The position numbers and the translations under genes are program-made. From the NCBI GenBank assembly GCA_022483465.1, contig JAKVNF010000004.1:1-64000 (forward strand): a stretch of 64,000 nucleotides of DNA, given 5' to 3'. Positions 17,746 through 25,839 of the stretch are shown one piece after another; positions within the stretch are counted from its first letter, which is position 1; the number at the start of each line of letters is the position of its first letter. The stretch is from Lachnospiraceae bacterium (GTDB taxonomy: Bacteria; Bacillota; Clostridia; Lachnospirales; Lachnospiraceae). The notes beneath the pieces are model-generated. The model was not told where the DNA came from and made no database searches. It saw only the letters and a program-made list of their open reading frames with translations.

Positions 17746-17920
17746 TTCTTTATTTCAACAGATTATTTTTGACATTCTCCGGGGAAAAGTCCTCTGTCTT
17801 CCTGCCTCTGAGATCAGGAGCTGTTTCTCCTTCTCCTCCGCCTTTTGGCCGCTTCGTCGCTCCTTCCCGGCCTCTGCGTGCGCTTTCTTGGACTTCCGAT
17901 CCGCGGCGAAGAGGACAGCG

Positions 17921-18766
17921 CTACTGTCCGTCTGCGCCTGCCTTTGCCGTCCCGGTTGCCGTCAGCGTCGCCTGCAGCAGGAAGTCCTGCCCGCTCTCCC
18001 CATCCTCCTTTGCCTGTATCGTGAGGATCTGCCAGTTGTTCAGGACGTCTGTCTGCATCGAGGCGTCGATATTTGCTGTCATGGAGCGCATGGTAAAGAT
18101 GCCGTCCACGTAGCTCTGGAACGTGTCATAGTCATAGCAGTTGTAGGTGACCAAAAGGTCCTGGTCCTGCTCCTCGTAGGAGGCAAAGACGCGGAAGGTC
18201 ATGACCTGTCCGTCCTCTGTGTAGACATACAGGTCCGGATGATCCGAGAAGAACTGGCTGTCCCCGTAATCCATGATGCCGGAGAGGGCCGCTCCCTCCT
18301 TGGTGCTCCCGTGGAAGATCGTCTGGGGATCGGTAAAGGAGGCGTTGTTTCCGGGATCCAGCCATGCCCCGGTATCCGATTCTGCGGACGAGATCGCACA
18401 GTCGATGTCCGTGTCCGGGACATAGAGCCAGGCGACTGCATCGGGAGTCTGGCTCTTTACCGCTGCCCAGTCGATGGTCTTTCCGGTATCAATTGTGCCG
18501 TCCGTGTAGTAGTTGCCCCCGTCTGCGACGACACTCTCCCCGCTCTCAAGGTGGGAGGGGAGCGCCGTGGCCTCCGTACTGGCGCTCTCAGCCTCTGTAG
18601 CATCGGTTGTCACGCTTGCTGCTCCGGAGCTGCAGGCTGTGAGGAGCGGAATCAGGAACAGGGCCGCCGCGGTGCGGCGGACTCTGGAATTGTGCCTTCT
18701 TCTGCTGCCTGCTCCCATCGCCATTTTCCTGCTCTTTTCCTGCATCCTGCTGCCATCCCGGTTCAT
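17921..18766 (-). CDS. Sortase-B-like lipoprotein lacking the catalytic cysteine
   Basis: 281 residues from ATG 18766 (GGGAGA 8 nt upstream); the 506-residue track ORF is read-through upstream. A basic N terminus and hydrophobic stretch end in the lipobox LLTAC, so it should be a lipid-anchored exported protein. Residues about 95-265 follow the class B sortase pattern: PDAVAWLYVPDTDIDCAISS, TIFHGSTKEGAALSGIMDYGDSQFFSDHP and YVYTEDGQVMTFRVFASY. The sortase motif TLSTC is replaced by ILTIQAKEDG and no following active-site Arg is evident, so transpeptidation is unlikely. It may be a pseudo-enzyme that binds sorting signals or pilins (inference). Confidence 0.75.
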   Translation of the reverse strand: MNRDGSRMQEKSRKMAMGAGSRRRHNSRVRRTAAALFLIPLLTACSSGAASVTTDATEAESASTEATALPSHLESGESVVADGGNYYTDGTIDTGKTIDWAAVKSQTPDAVAWLYVPDTDIDCAISSAESDTGAWLDPGNNASFTDPQTIFHGSTKEGAALSGIMDYGDSQFFSDHPDLYVYTEDGQVMTFRVFASYEEQDQDLLVTYNCYDYDTFQSYVDGIFTMRSMTANIDASMQTDVLNNWQILTIQAKEDGESGQDFLLQATLTATGTAKAGADGQ

Positions 18767-18825
18767 TGCACTATCTCCCATCGTCTTGTCGTTTTGCCTT
18801 TCTTCCTTTTGTCCCTCGCCCGGCA

Positions 18826-19230
18826 TTACGGCATCTCTGCCCTGGCTTCTTCCTGTTTTCCCGCAGTGCTGTTCCCGTATGTCCGGGCCTTGTTTCCCTC
18901 TATTGCCCTGCGTGTCTCGATCACGGCATCCAGTTCCCGCTGATTGCCCAGCAGCAGACTGTAAGGCCGTGTCGGATCCCCCGCACCATTTGGCATCATG
19001 CGCAGATCCGTCCCGGATTCGATAGCATCCCTTGCCTGCTTCTGGCAGTTCACCCGGACGGCGCCGTCTCTGCACTTCCAGTTGAACGATGTCCGATCGG
19101 GCAGGTATATACAGTTCTGCGCGCTGTAAAGTACGCTCCAACTGACAACGTTCAGATCCCTCATGACAAGATATTTCAGCAGTGACACACCGCTGCCTAT
19201 GGTTATGCAGACTTTCATTGCATTTTCCAT
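18826..19230 (-). CDS. Small protein of unknown function, weakly like the 21346 product
   Basis: 134 residues from ATG 19230, behind a purine-rich leader (GGGGGAAGGGAATGG). I recognise no domain. It shares a VLYS(A/T)QN motif and a looser downstream pattern (a Met/Pro/Gly stretch, then an acidic A-V helix) with the T-box-controlled protein at 21346-21966, so it may be a shortened or diverged paralogue. It could also be a spurious ORF. It lies 59 bp upstream of the sortase-like gene, on the same strand. Confidence 0.4.
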   Translation of the reverse strand: MENAMKVCITIGSGVSLLKYLVMRDLNVVSWSVLYSAQNCIYLPDRTSFNWKCRDGAVRVNCQKQARDAIESGTDLRMMPNGAGDPTRPYSLLLGNQRELDAVIETRRAIEGNKARTYGNSTAGKQEEARAEMP

Positions 19231-19361
19231 TCCCTTCCCCCTCTGTGATCTCTCGCGTCCCATGCGGCGGGAACGCCCGCATGTATCTTATACACCTGCA
19301 ACCCGGTGGATGGCCAGCAGATTTGTGACACTCCTGCAGGTCTCTTCCTGCAGAAAGGCCG

Positions 19362-19436
19362 CTCCTCTTCTTTTCTCCTCCTCCTTCTTCTTTCCTTCTT
19401 CCTCTTTTCTTCTCCTTTTCTCCTTTTCTTCTCTCC
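19362..19436. repeat. 75-nt uninterrupted polypyrimidine tract
   Basis: Every base from 19362 to 19436 on the plus strand is C or T (for example CTCCTCTTCTTTTCTCC), so the minus strand is pure purine. It lies in the 19264-19546 gap ahead of the unknown gene at 18826-19230. Such tracts can form triplex structures or act as purine-rich mRNA leaders. Confidence 0.85.
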
Positions 19437-19447
19437 GTCACCGCAAA

Positions 19448-19489
19448 AACCGGTGCAGGATTCCAGCCACGTGGATTCCTGCACCGGTT
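19448..19489 (-). terminator. Terminator of the cstA operon
   Basis: An 18-bp stem with one mismatch (AACCGGTGCAGGATTCCA against its partner) is followed on the minus strand by TTTTTGCGG, 57 bp after the cstA stop. Confidence 0.85.
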
Positions 19490-19546
19490 CTATTCTTTTC
19501 TCTTGTGTTTGCTTTCTGTCTGCTGGGCAGTCCTCTGCTGACAGGA

Positions 19547-21316
19547 TCACTCCTGCTGCGGGCTGGGCTGTGCCTTACCTGCCTGCACGGTACGGCCTGC
19601 AGCAGCTGCCTTCTTGTCTCTTGCCTGCTGGATCATGGTGCGGATCGCGTTGACGGCGAGGACGATAGAGAGAACGATCAGGACGGCAGCGATGATGGTG
19701 CGGCAGACATCCCAAAAGGGATCTGCAGCGGTGCCGCTGGCAAAGTCAGCCAGGTTCTTCATGATCGTCTGGACCAGTGCGGTCACCGTGACGACCATCA
19801 TGAAGATCATCGGGATGAAGAACATCTTGTTCTCCTTGCCCTCACTGCCGAGCCATGCGGCCACAGCGAGGAGACCGACGGCGGCGAGCAGCTGGTTGGA
19901 AGCACCAAACAGCGGCCAGATCTTGAGGTAGCCGGTCATGCCCAGGCCAACGCCCAGGACCACCGTGATGGCCGTGGCGACGTAGGGGTTCGTGAGGATC
20001 TTCTTGTAGCCCTTGGCATCCTTGACGGTCTGTCCGGGCTCAAGCCACATCTCCTGGAAGGTGTAGCGGGCAAGTCTGGTTGCCGTATCCAGGGAAGTCA
20101 GGCAGAAGACGGAGATGGCGAGGATCAGCATGGTCTGCAGCACGTTCTGGACTCCGGAGAGACCGGGGATCGTGGCGACCATGGAGGCGATGCCGATGGA
20201 GAAGACCTGCATCGGGTTGGTGACATCACCGCTGGAGAACTTGTCCCACATAAAGCCGACAGCGCAGATCGTGCAGATGCCGAGCACGCACTCAATCAGC
20301 ATGGAGCCGTAGGCAATCGGAAGGGCATGCTTCTCATTGTCCAGCTGCTTGGAAGTGGTGCCGGAGGAGACCAGTGAGTGGAATCCGGAAATGGCGCCGC
20401 AGGCAACCGTGACGAACAGGGTCGGGAAGAGGTATCCGGAGGATGCCTTGAAGCTGGTGAATGCCGGCATCGCGCTGATGCTCACATGGGAGCCGAAGAT
20501 GCCGATGACTGCGACGATCATCATGAAGTAGAGCAGGAAGCTGGAGAGATAGTCGCGGGGCTGCAGAAGGATCCACACCGGAACCACGGAGGCAACGGCG
20601 ATGTAGATGCCGATGACGATCATCCAAGTGTTGTTGGACAGATACAGCGGATGGAAGTTCAGTCCGATCAGGACGACGGCCACAATGCCGACGCAGCCGA
20701 TGATCGAGGAGGCCAGGAGCGGCGTATTTCTGCGGTAGACGCAGAAGCCGAAGACGATGGCCAGAAGGATGAACAGCAGCGAGATGATGGCCGTGGAGGC
20801 GTTGGCCGCACTGGCGGCTACATCCACCGCGCCGGTGTCCGTGTAGGTTGCCTGGAACGTGCCAGCCACCATGGACGAGAAGGCTGCCACAACAAGGAGC
20901 AGGGTCAGATAGGCGAAGACCAGGAACATCTGCTTCATCCTGCGGCCCATCGTGTCGGCGATGATCTCGCCGATGGACTGTCCTCTGTTGCGGACGGAGG
21001 CGAACAGGGCGCCGAAGTCATGGACGCCGCCGAAGAAGATGCCGCCGATCAGAATCCACAGCATGACCGGGACCCAGCCGAAGACGGCTGCCTGCACCGG
21101 GCCGGTGATGGGGCCAGCGCCTGCGATGGAGGAGAAATGGTGCCCCATCAGGACCGCGGGCTTGGCGGGGACGTAATCGATGCCATCGTACTGCTCCTCA
21201 GCCGGGGTCTTGCGTGTGGGATCCACACCCCAGACCTTTGCGAGCCATCTTCCGTAGAAGATGTAGCCGCAGGCCAGAATGACGATGCCGATCAGTAAGA
21301 TAACTGCTGCATTCAT
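19547..21316 (-). CDS. cstA: CstA-family carbon starvation transporter
   Basis: 589 residues from ATG 21316 (AAGAGAGG 6 nt upstream). A polytopic inner-membrane protein with about 14-16 hydrophobic segments. Family marks: YDGIDYVPAKPAVLMGHHFSSIAGAGPITGP, FGWVPVMLWILIGGIFFGGVHDFGALFASVRNRGQSIGEI, SGFHSLVSSGTTSKQLDNE and FCLTSLDTATRLARYTFQE. CstA relatives import peptides or, as with E. coli BtsT, pyruvate. Here it follows a T-box leader and an unknown gene (29 bp gap), which points to amino-acid-responsive expression and an amino-acid or peptide substrate (inference). Confidence 0.93.
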   Translation of the reverse strand: MNAAVILLIGIVILACGYIFYGRWLAKVWGVDPTRKTPAEEQYDGIDYVPAKPAVLMGHHFSSIAGAGPITGPVQAAVFGWVPVMLWILIGGIFFGGVHDFGALFASVRNRGQSIGEIIADTMGRRMKQMFLVFAYLTLLLVVAAFSSMVAGTFQATYTDTGAVDVAASAANASTAIISLLFILLAIVFGFCVYRRNTPLLASSIIGCVGIVAVVLIGLNFHPLYLSNNTWMIVIGIYIAVASVVPVWILLQPRDYLSSFLLYFMMIVAVIGIFGSHVSISAMPAFTSFKASSGYLFPTLFVTVACGAISGFHSLVSSGTTSKQLDNEKHALPIAYGSMLIECVLGICTICAVGFMWDKFSSGDVTNPMQVFSIGIASMVATIPGLSGVQNVLQTMLILAISVFCLTSLDTATRLARYTFQEMWLEPGQTVKDAKGYKKILTNPYVATAITVVLGVGLGMTGYLKIWPLFGASNQLLAAVGLLAVAAWLGSEGKENKMFFIPMIFMMVVTVTALVQTIMKNLADFASGTAADPFWDVCRTIIAAVLIVLSIVLAVNAIRTMIQQARDKKAAAAGRTVQAGKAQPSPQQE

Positions 21317-21345
21317 GGTAAACCTCTCTTTCTTGCTGCGTGTCT

Positions 21346-21966
21346 CTATTCGCAAACGCTGTCTGTGGCAGCGTGTTGCCTGCTGATTTGCTGGGCGCTC
21401 TTCCTATTCAGCACCTTCCAGATCTGCTTCAGGTGCTTTTTGTCGCCGTGCCCGCCCATGTTGGTGCAGATCCTGCCGGAATCCAGCACCACCAGGTTCG
21501 TGTGAAAGTCCATCCAGCCGTCCAGTCCCAGGCGGAATTCCCTGTGGAGCCGGCAGTGCCGGGCCGCTTTGACGGCCTCCTCGTCGGCGCTTACGCACAC
21601 GATGGAGAGGATCAGGTTGGTGGACATGTGGCCGTTTCCGGGGGTGATCCGCGCCATCCCGTCGTCCAGGACCGCCTTCTCAAACCGCCGATAATCCGAA
21701 AGGGTCAGGTGCTCCACCCGGAACAGGTACCGGTACTCGAAGTTCTGGGTGCTGTAGAGGACGTTTCTGCGAAGGAGCACCGAGGTGTCGTTGCGCACGT
21801 GGAAGTCGCACCGCGCCGCCAGGGGAAAGTCCTCCTTTCGGGGAAGCCGCTCGGGGAGCTTCTCCTCCCCCAGGGGATTCTCCTCCCCCTCCGTCAGATG
21901 GATGTCGTAATAGGGTCCGTAGGACCGCAGCATCATGTTCAAAAAGCTCTGGGTTGTGACCGCCAT
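21346..21966 (-). CDS. Unknown protein directly under T-box control
   Basis: 206 residues from ATG 21966. No signal peptide or membrane segment. I do not recognise the family. Visible features: an N-terminal MLRSYGPYYDIHL stretch, a central RRNVLYSTQNFEYRYLFRVEH region, and DGWMDFHTNLVVLDSGRICTNMGGHG towards the end. It is the first gene behind a T-box leader and lies 29 bp ahead of cstA, so both probably respond to one uncharged tRNA. A weak relative may be at 18826-19230. Confidence 0.7.
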   Translation of the reverse strand: MAVTTQSFLNMMLRSYGPYYDIHLTEGEENPLGEEKLPERLPRKEDFPLAARCDFHVRNDTSVLLRRNVLYSTQNFEYRYLFRVEHLTLSDYRRFEKAVLDDGMARITPGNGHMSTNLILSIVCVSADEEAVKAARHCRLHREFRLGLDGWMDFHTNLVVLDSGRICTNMGGHGDKKHLKQIWKVLNRKSAQQISRQHAATDSVCE

Positions 21967-21999
21967 GTTCCCTGCCGTCCTTTCTGTCTCGGGAAAACC

Positions 22000-22300
22000 A
22001 AAAAGGTTCCCGCCTCCGGACACGCTCTGTCAGATCGATCCAAAGGCGAGAACCTTTCCATTCCCGTGGTACCACTTTGATTGCCGCGAACCCGCGGCCG
22101 CTCATCCCCATCTTGGTTCGGCCTTGTCCGACCCGCAACGGGCTGTCATATCACGGTGACAACCGGCGATTCCTACTGACTCCTGGACGGGGCGTTGGGA
22201 ATGCGGCTCACAGAGGATCCTGTCCGATGTCTTCCCCACCGCCTCGCACCACCCGGCGGCTCTCTTTGGGGTCCACACCTCAGCCTGTTCTGCTCATAGC
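22000..22300 (-). promoter_or_regulatory. T-box leader (tRNA-sensing riboswitch)
   Basis: Read on the minus strand. Stem I features are present: an AGAGAG bulge followed by the distal loop GGTGGTGCGAG flanked by CCGCC/GGCGG. The antiterminator T-box sequence AAAGTGGTACCACGGG is at 22064-22079. A strong terminator, AAAGGTTCTCGCCT / AGGCGGGAACCTTTTT, is at 22000-22057, just before the start of the 21346-21966 gene. I could not assign the specifier codon with confidence. Uncharged tRNA should favour read-through into the unknown gene and cstA. Confidence 0.88.
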
Positions 22301-22580
22301 CTTTCATGATTGCTTTATTGTTCTTTATTCTTTTTTAAGATTTCGTTTTGAAATTGCTTATAAATTAGTACCGGGCTCCGGGGGTGTCAAGCTTTACCAT
22401 GGTAACGCGATAGTAGAATCTATTTCCCGATCCGGAATATCTTTTGTGCATATTTTAGTATACGGATCGGATATGAATCATTGAAAGAACTCCGCGCGGC
22501 CGGTACTCACTCCAAACTGGGTGTATCAAATAATTCGTTTCTGGCTCTATCCAGCAGGTCACATTGGGGCTATCGTTGTG

Positions 22581-22600
22581 CCATCCCGCCGGTGGGATGG
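22581..22600 (+). promoter_or_regulatory. Hairpin in the leader of the ECF S-component gene
   Basis: CCATCCC-GCCGGT-GGGATGG forms a perfect 7-bp stem 38 nt upstream of the start codon. The 22301-22638 gap between the T-box start and this gene has AT-rich then structured sequence and may hold a vitamin-sensing leader; I could not match it to a known riboswitch. Confidence 0.4.
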
Positions 22601-22638
22601 AAAGCAACTCGATCGGAATACCAGAAAGAAGGCTCATC

Positions 22639-23202
22639 ATGACTTACCAAGACCGCACCAACGGGCGGGACGGCGCCGACTCCCTCCGGGACCTTGCCGT
22701 CACCGCCATCTTCATCGCACTGACCTACGTCTTTACCTGGCTGATCAACATCCGGCTCCCGCTTCCCGGCTCCGGCGGACTGATCCACTTGGGGAGCGTG
22801 CCGCTTTTTCTCGCCGCTCTCCTTTTTGGCAGGAAGACCGGCGCCCTGGCGGGCGGCATCGGCATGGGGCTCTTTGACCTGACCAGCGGCTGGACGGCCT
22901 GGGCGCCGTTTACCTTCGTCATTGTCGGCCTCATGGGATACGTGGTCGGCCTCTTTGCGCAGAAGCACCCGTTTCAAAGTGACCCCGCGAATGTTGTCGC
23001 CGCGATCCTGGCAGCCCTTGCCATCAAGGTGGGCGGCTACTACCTGGCGGAGGTGATCCTGACCGGAAACTTCCTCTCCCCCATCGGCTCGATCCCCGGA
23101 AATGTCCTGCAGATCGCCTTTGCCGCAGCCATCATCCTGGCCGTCTATCCGGCCTGCCGCCGCGCCGCCGCGCGCATCTTCCCGGTGAGGAGGGCAACAT
23201 GA
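22639..23202 (+). CDS. ECF transporter S component (vitamin-binding membrane subunit)
   Basis: 187 residues from ATG 22639 (AAGAAGG 6 nt upstream); the track start is 25 codons earlier with no site. Five to six membrane segments, beginning RDLAVTAIFIALTYVFTWLINIRLP, with LIHLGSVPLFLAALLFGRKTGALAGGIGMGLFDL, a common S-component pattern. The S unit captures a vitamin and docks to the shared EcfA/A'/T module, which is not in this window. Overlap of 4 nt with a class V PLP aminotransferase suggests a substrate in pyridoxine or pyrimidine-precursor metabolism, but specificity is not certain. Confidence 0.88.
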   Translation: MTYQDRTNGRDGADSLRDLAVTAIFIALTYVFTWLINIRLPLPGSGGLIHLGSVPLFLAALLFGRKTGALAGGIGMGLFDLTSGWTAWAPFTFVIVGLMGYVVGLFAQKHPFQSDPANVVAAILAALAIKVGGYYLAEVILTGNFLSPIGSIPGNVLQIAFAAAIILAVYPACRRAAARIFPVRRAT

Positions 23203-24362
23203 CAAGACAACTCCCCCTGCAGGCGGACTGCTCTATCATGACCCCCGGCCCCACCCAGGTGGCGGAGAATGTCCGGGCGGCCCTCTCTCTTCCCTGCACC
23301 AATCCGGATCTGGATCCCGCGTTCTATCCCTTCACCCGGGGCATCTGCAGCGACCTGGAAGAATTCTTCCACGCAACAGACCAGGAGGCCCTCATCCTCT
23401 CCGGCGAGGGGATCCTCGGCCTCGAGGCCGCCTTTGCCAGCCTGACCGAGCCCGGGGACCGGGTGCTCGTCCTCGACAACGGCGTCTACGGCCGGGGCAA
23501 CGCGGACTTTGTGAAGCTCTACGGCGGGACCCCGGTGCTGTACTCGAAGGACCCCCACGTCCCCCTCGATCCGGCTGCCCTTGCCGCCTATCTGGCGCAG
23601 GACCACGACTTTGCCTACGCAAGCCTCGTCCACTGCGACACGCCCTCCGGAATTCTCAACGACATCGGGGCGCTCCTTCCGATCCTCCACCGCTGCGGGA
23701 TCCTGACCGTGGTGGATGCGGTCTCCTCGGCCTTCGGCATGCCGATAGACCTTGGCAAGGAGCCGGCAGACATCCTCTGCCTCGGCTCCCAGAAGGCCCT
23801 CTCGGCGCCTCCGGGACTCTCCATGCTCCTTGTCGGCCCCGCCGCCTGGGACAAGATGGCCCGCCGCAAGACGCCGATTGCCTCGTTCTACGCCAATCTC
23901 CCCGCCATGCGGGACTATTTCAAAAAACAGTGGTTTCCCTACACGATGCCATCCGCCGATCTCAACGGCCTGCGGCAGGCGCTCAACAACGTCCTGAACG
24001 ATCCCGGGATCTTCGAGCGGCACCGGAAGATCGCCAAGGCGGTTCGAAAGGCGCTTGTCTCCTCAGGTCTTACTCTCTATGAGAGTGCGGGCTATTCCGA
24101 CACCGTCTCGGTCTTTCTCGTCCCGGAGGGGACCACGGACCGGGCCATCCTGGACGGCTGCCGGAAAGAAGGGGTGATGTTTGCCGGCTCCTTCGGCTTT
24201 CTTTCGGGCAAGGTGATCCGCATCGGCCACATGGGCGAGAACGCAAGAAAGGAGAAGGTGGCAGACGCGCTCCGGGTCCTGGACAAGGTTCTTGGGGACC
24301 TGCATGTTCCCCTTCAGGCGGATCTGGAACAGGTCTTCTTGTCAGAGCTTTCTTCTTCATGA
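23199..24362 (+). CDS. Class V PLP-dependent aminotransferase
   Basis: 387 residues, fold-type I, alanine-glyoxylate / 2-aminoethylphosphonate-pyruvate aminotransferase group. It opens with IMTPGPTQVAENVRAAL, has ILSGEGILGLEAAFASL for cofactor phosphate contact, VDAVSSAFGMPIDL with the ring-stacking Asp, and the Schiff-base Lys in LCLGSQKALSAPPGLSM. The C-terminal domain has RIGHMGEN. It is translationally coupled to the ECF S component, and related gene pairs are thought to act on vitamin B6 forms such as pyridoxamine with pyruvate; that is inference here. A terminator follows. Confidence 0.9.
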   Translation: MTRQLPLQADCSIMTPGPTQVAENVRAALSLPCTNPDLDPAFYPFTRGICSDLEEFFHATDQEALILSGEGILGLEAAFASLTEPGDRVLVLDNGVYGRGNADFVKLYGGTPVLYSKDPHVPLDPAALAAYLAQDHDFAYASLVHCDTPSGILNDIGALLPILHRCGILTVVDAVSSAFGMPIDLGKEPADILCLGSQKALSAPPGLSMLLVGPAAWDKMARRKTPIASFYANLPAMRDYFKKQWFPYTMPSADLNGLRQALNNVLNDPGIFERHRKIAKAVRKALVSSGLTLYESAGYSDTVSVFLVPEGTTDRAILDGCRKEGVMFAGSFGFLSGKVIRIGHMGENARKEKVADALRVLDKVLGDLHVPLQADLEQVFLSELSSS

Positions 24363-24375
24363 CGCGCATGCAAAA

Positions 24376-24415
24376 CGGGCAGGAACTGCGTATCTGCAGC
24401 TCCTGCCCGATTTTT
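24376..24415 (+). terminator. Terminator after the aminotransferase
   Basis: CGGGCAGGA / TCCTGCCCG with an inner CTGC/GCAG pair forms a strong hairpin followed by ATTTTTG. Confidence 0.85.
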
Positions 24416-24432
24416 GTATTCTCAAACCATTT

Positions 24433-25809
24433 TTACAATGCGTAGCGCTTGATCTTGCCGCTGACGGTGCGGGGGAAGGGATCGTCCCGAAGGACCACCT
24501 GCTCGATCCGGATGCCCTCCCGGTTGGTCTCGTTGAACGCCCGAACCTTCTCCTCGATGTCCTTTTGGAACCGGCTCCCCGCGATCGCGACCAGGGTGAG
24601 CTTTCCGCCTTGGAGCGTCAGCGCGACCTGGGTCTCCACGGTCTTTGCCAGCTCCCGCTCCACCTCGGTGCAGGCAAGCTTCCTGCCGCCGGGGAGGGTC
24701 AGCACATCGTTGAGCCGCCCCTCCACAAACAGGCGCCCCTCCGGGTCCAGATACCCGGTGTCCCCGGTGTAGAGGACTCCGTCCCGGATCTTCTCCTTTG
24801 TCGCCGCCTCGTCGTGCCAGTAGCCGTCCATGAGGCCGCCGCAGGTGACCAGGATCTCCCCCTGGTCGGAGATCGAGACCCTGGTACCCGGGCAGATCCG
24901 AAGGGCGTGGGGATCCCCGATGCCATCGCTCATGGCGATGCCGCTTGCTGCCTCCGTGAGGCCGTACCCGTAGTACACCGCGATGTGGCGCGCCCGGGCC
25001 GCCGCAAAGAGCTCTGCCGGTGCGGACTCCGCCCCCACCAGGATGTGCTTGAGCTCCGGGTTCAGGGCTCCCCTGGAGAGCAGGTACTGGAGCTGGGCGG
25101 GCACAAGGCACATGAACTCCGGCCGGAACAGGTTCGTGTCATCCGCCATGTACCGAAGGCCCCGGCCGATCGCCACGGCCACGCCGTTGACAAGAGGCCA
25201 GAGCAGGCAGCAGACGAAGCCGAAGATGTGGCTGAAGGGGATCATCGCCAGGCAGGTCTCCCCGGCGTGCACCGGGATCATGCTGTTGCCCCAGTACACC
25301 CGGTCCAGGATCGCCGCCTGGGAGAGGACGCAGGGCTTCTCCTCCCCGGTGGTGCCGGAGGAATAGAAGATGAACGACCCGCCGCCGGGGATGGTCTCAT
25401 CCCCTGCCTCCTCCTTCTCCCGCACCAGCGCCTGGTTGCGGTCCACCGCGCTGCGAACAAGCTGGTACTTGGCCCGGTTATCGCAGTAGAGAAAGTCGAC
25501 GCCGGTCTCCCGGATCACCCGGGCGGTCTCCTCGGCGGAGAGCATCGGGTCGATCATGACCACCCGCTTGCCCTGGATCACCTCCGCAAAGGCATGGAGA
25601 ATCCAGGAGGGGGTCATCTCGCCGCACAGGCCAAAGCACTCCCGCACGTTCTCCCGGTGGCCGGTCACCTTGGCCATCACCGCCTCATAGAGCTGCCGGT
25701 AGGTGATCCGCACCTTCTCGTTGTGCACCGCCGACAGGATCGCCGTGCGGTCCCCGTAGATCGCGCAGATGTCCTGCAATAGCTCCTTGAGATCTAAATA
25801 CTGCTTCAT
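24433..25809 (-). CDS. AMP-forming acyl/aryl ligase (ANL superfamily)
   Basis: 458 residues, short for the superfamily (usually 500 or more). Core motifs: phosphate loop FIFYSSGTTGEEKPCVLS (the usual PKG is EKP), VYYGYGLTEAASGIA, YTGDTGYLDPEGRLFVEGR and the C-terminal catalytic Lys in RTVSGKIKRYAL. It would activate a carboxylate as an acyl-AMP, then pass it to CoA or a carrier; no carrier gene is nearby. It ends the mscL - decarboxylase - ligase run, 30 bp after the PLP decarboxylase, so its substrate might relate to a decarboxylation product or a fatty acid (unknown). Confidence 0.82.
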   Translation of the reverse strand: MKQYLDLKELLQDICAIYGDRTAILSAVHNEKVRITYRQLYEAVMAKVTGHRENVRECFGLCGEMTPSWILHAFAEVIQGKRVVMIDPMLSAEETARVIRETGVDFLYCDNRAKYQLVRSAVDRNQALVREKEEAGDETIPGGGSFIFYSSGTTGEEKPCVLSQAAILDRVYWGNSMIPVHAGETCLAMIPFSHIFGFVCCLLWPLVNGVAVAIGRGLRYMADDTNLFRPEFMCLVPAQLQYLLSRGALNPELKHILVGAESAPAELFAAARARHIAVYYGYGLTEAASGIAMSDGIGDPHALRICPGTRVSISDQGEILVTCGGLMDGYWHDEAATKEKIRDGVLYTGDTGYLDPEGRLFVEGRLNDVLTLPGGRKLACTEVERELAKTVETQVALTLQGGKLTLVAIAGSRFQKDIEEKVRAFNETNREGIRIEQVVLRDDPFPRTVSGKIKRYAL

Positions 25810-25839
25810 CGCATGCCTCCTGCTGTCAAACCAAAGCTG

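Noticed and set aside
22200-22260. Naming the T-box specifier codon
   Set aside because: Several triplets in the stem I loop (for example GAC, AUC, CAG) fit; without a computed fold the amino acid cannot be stated.
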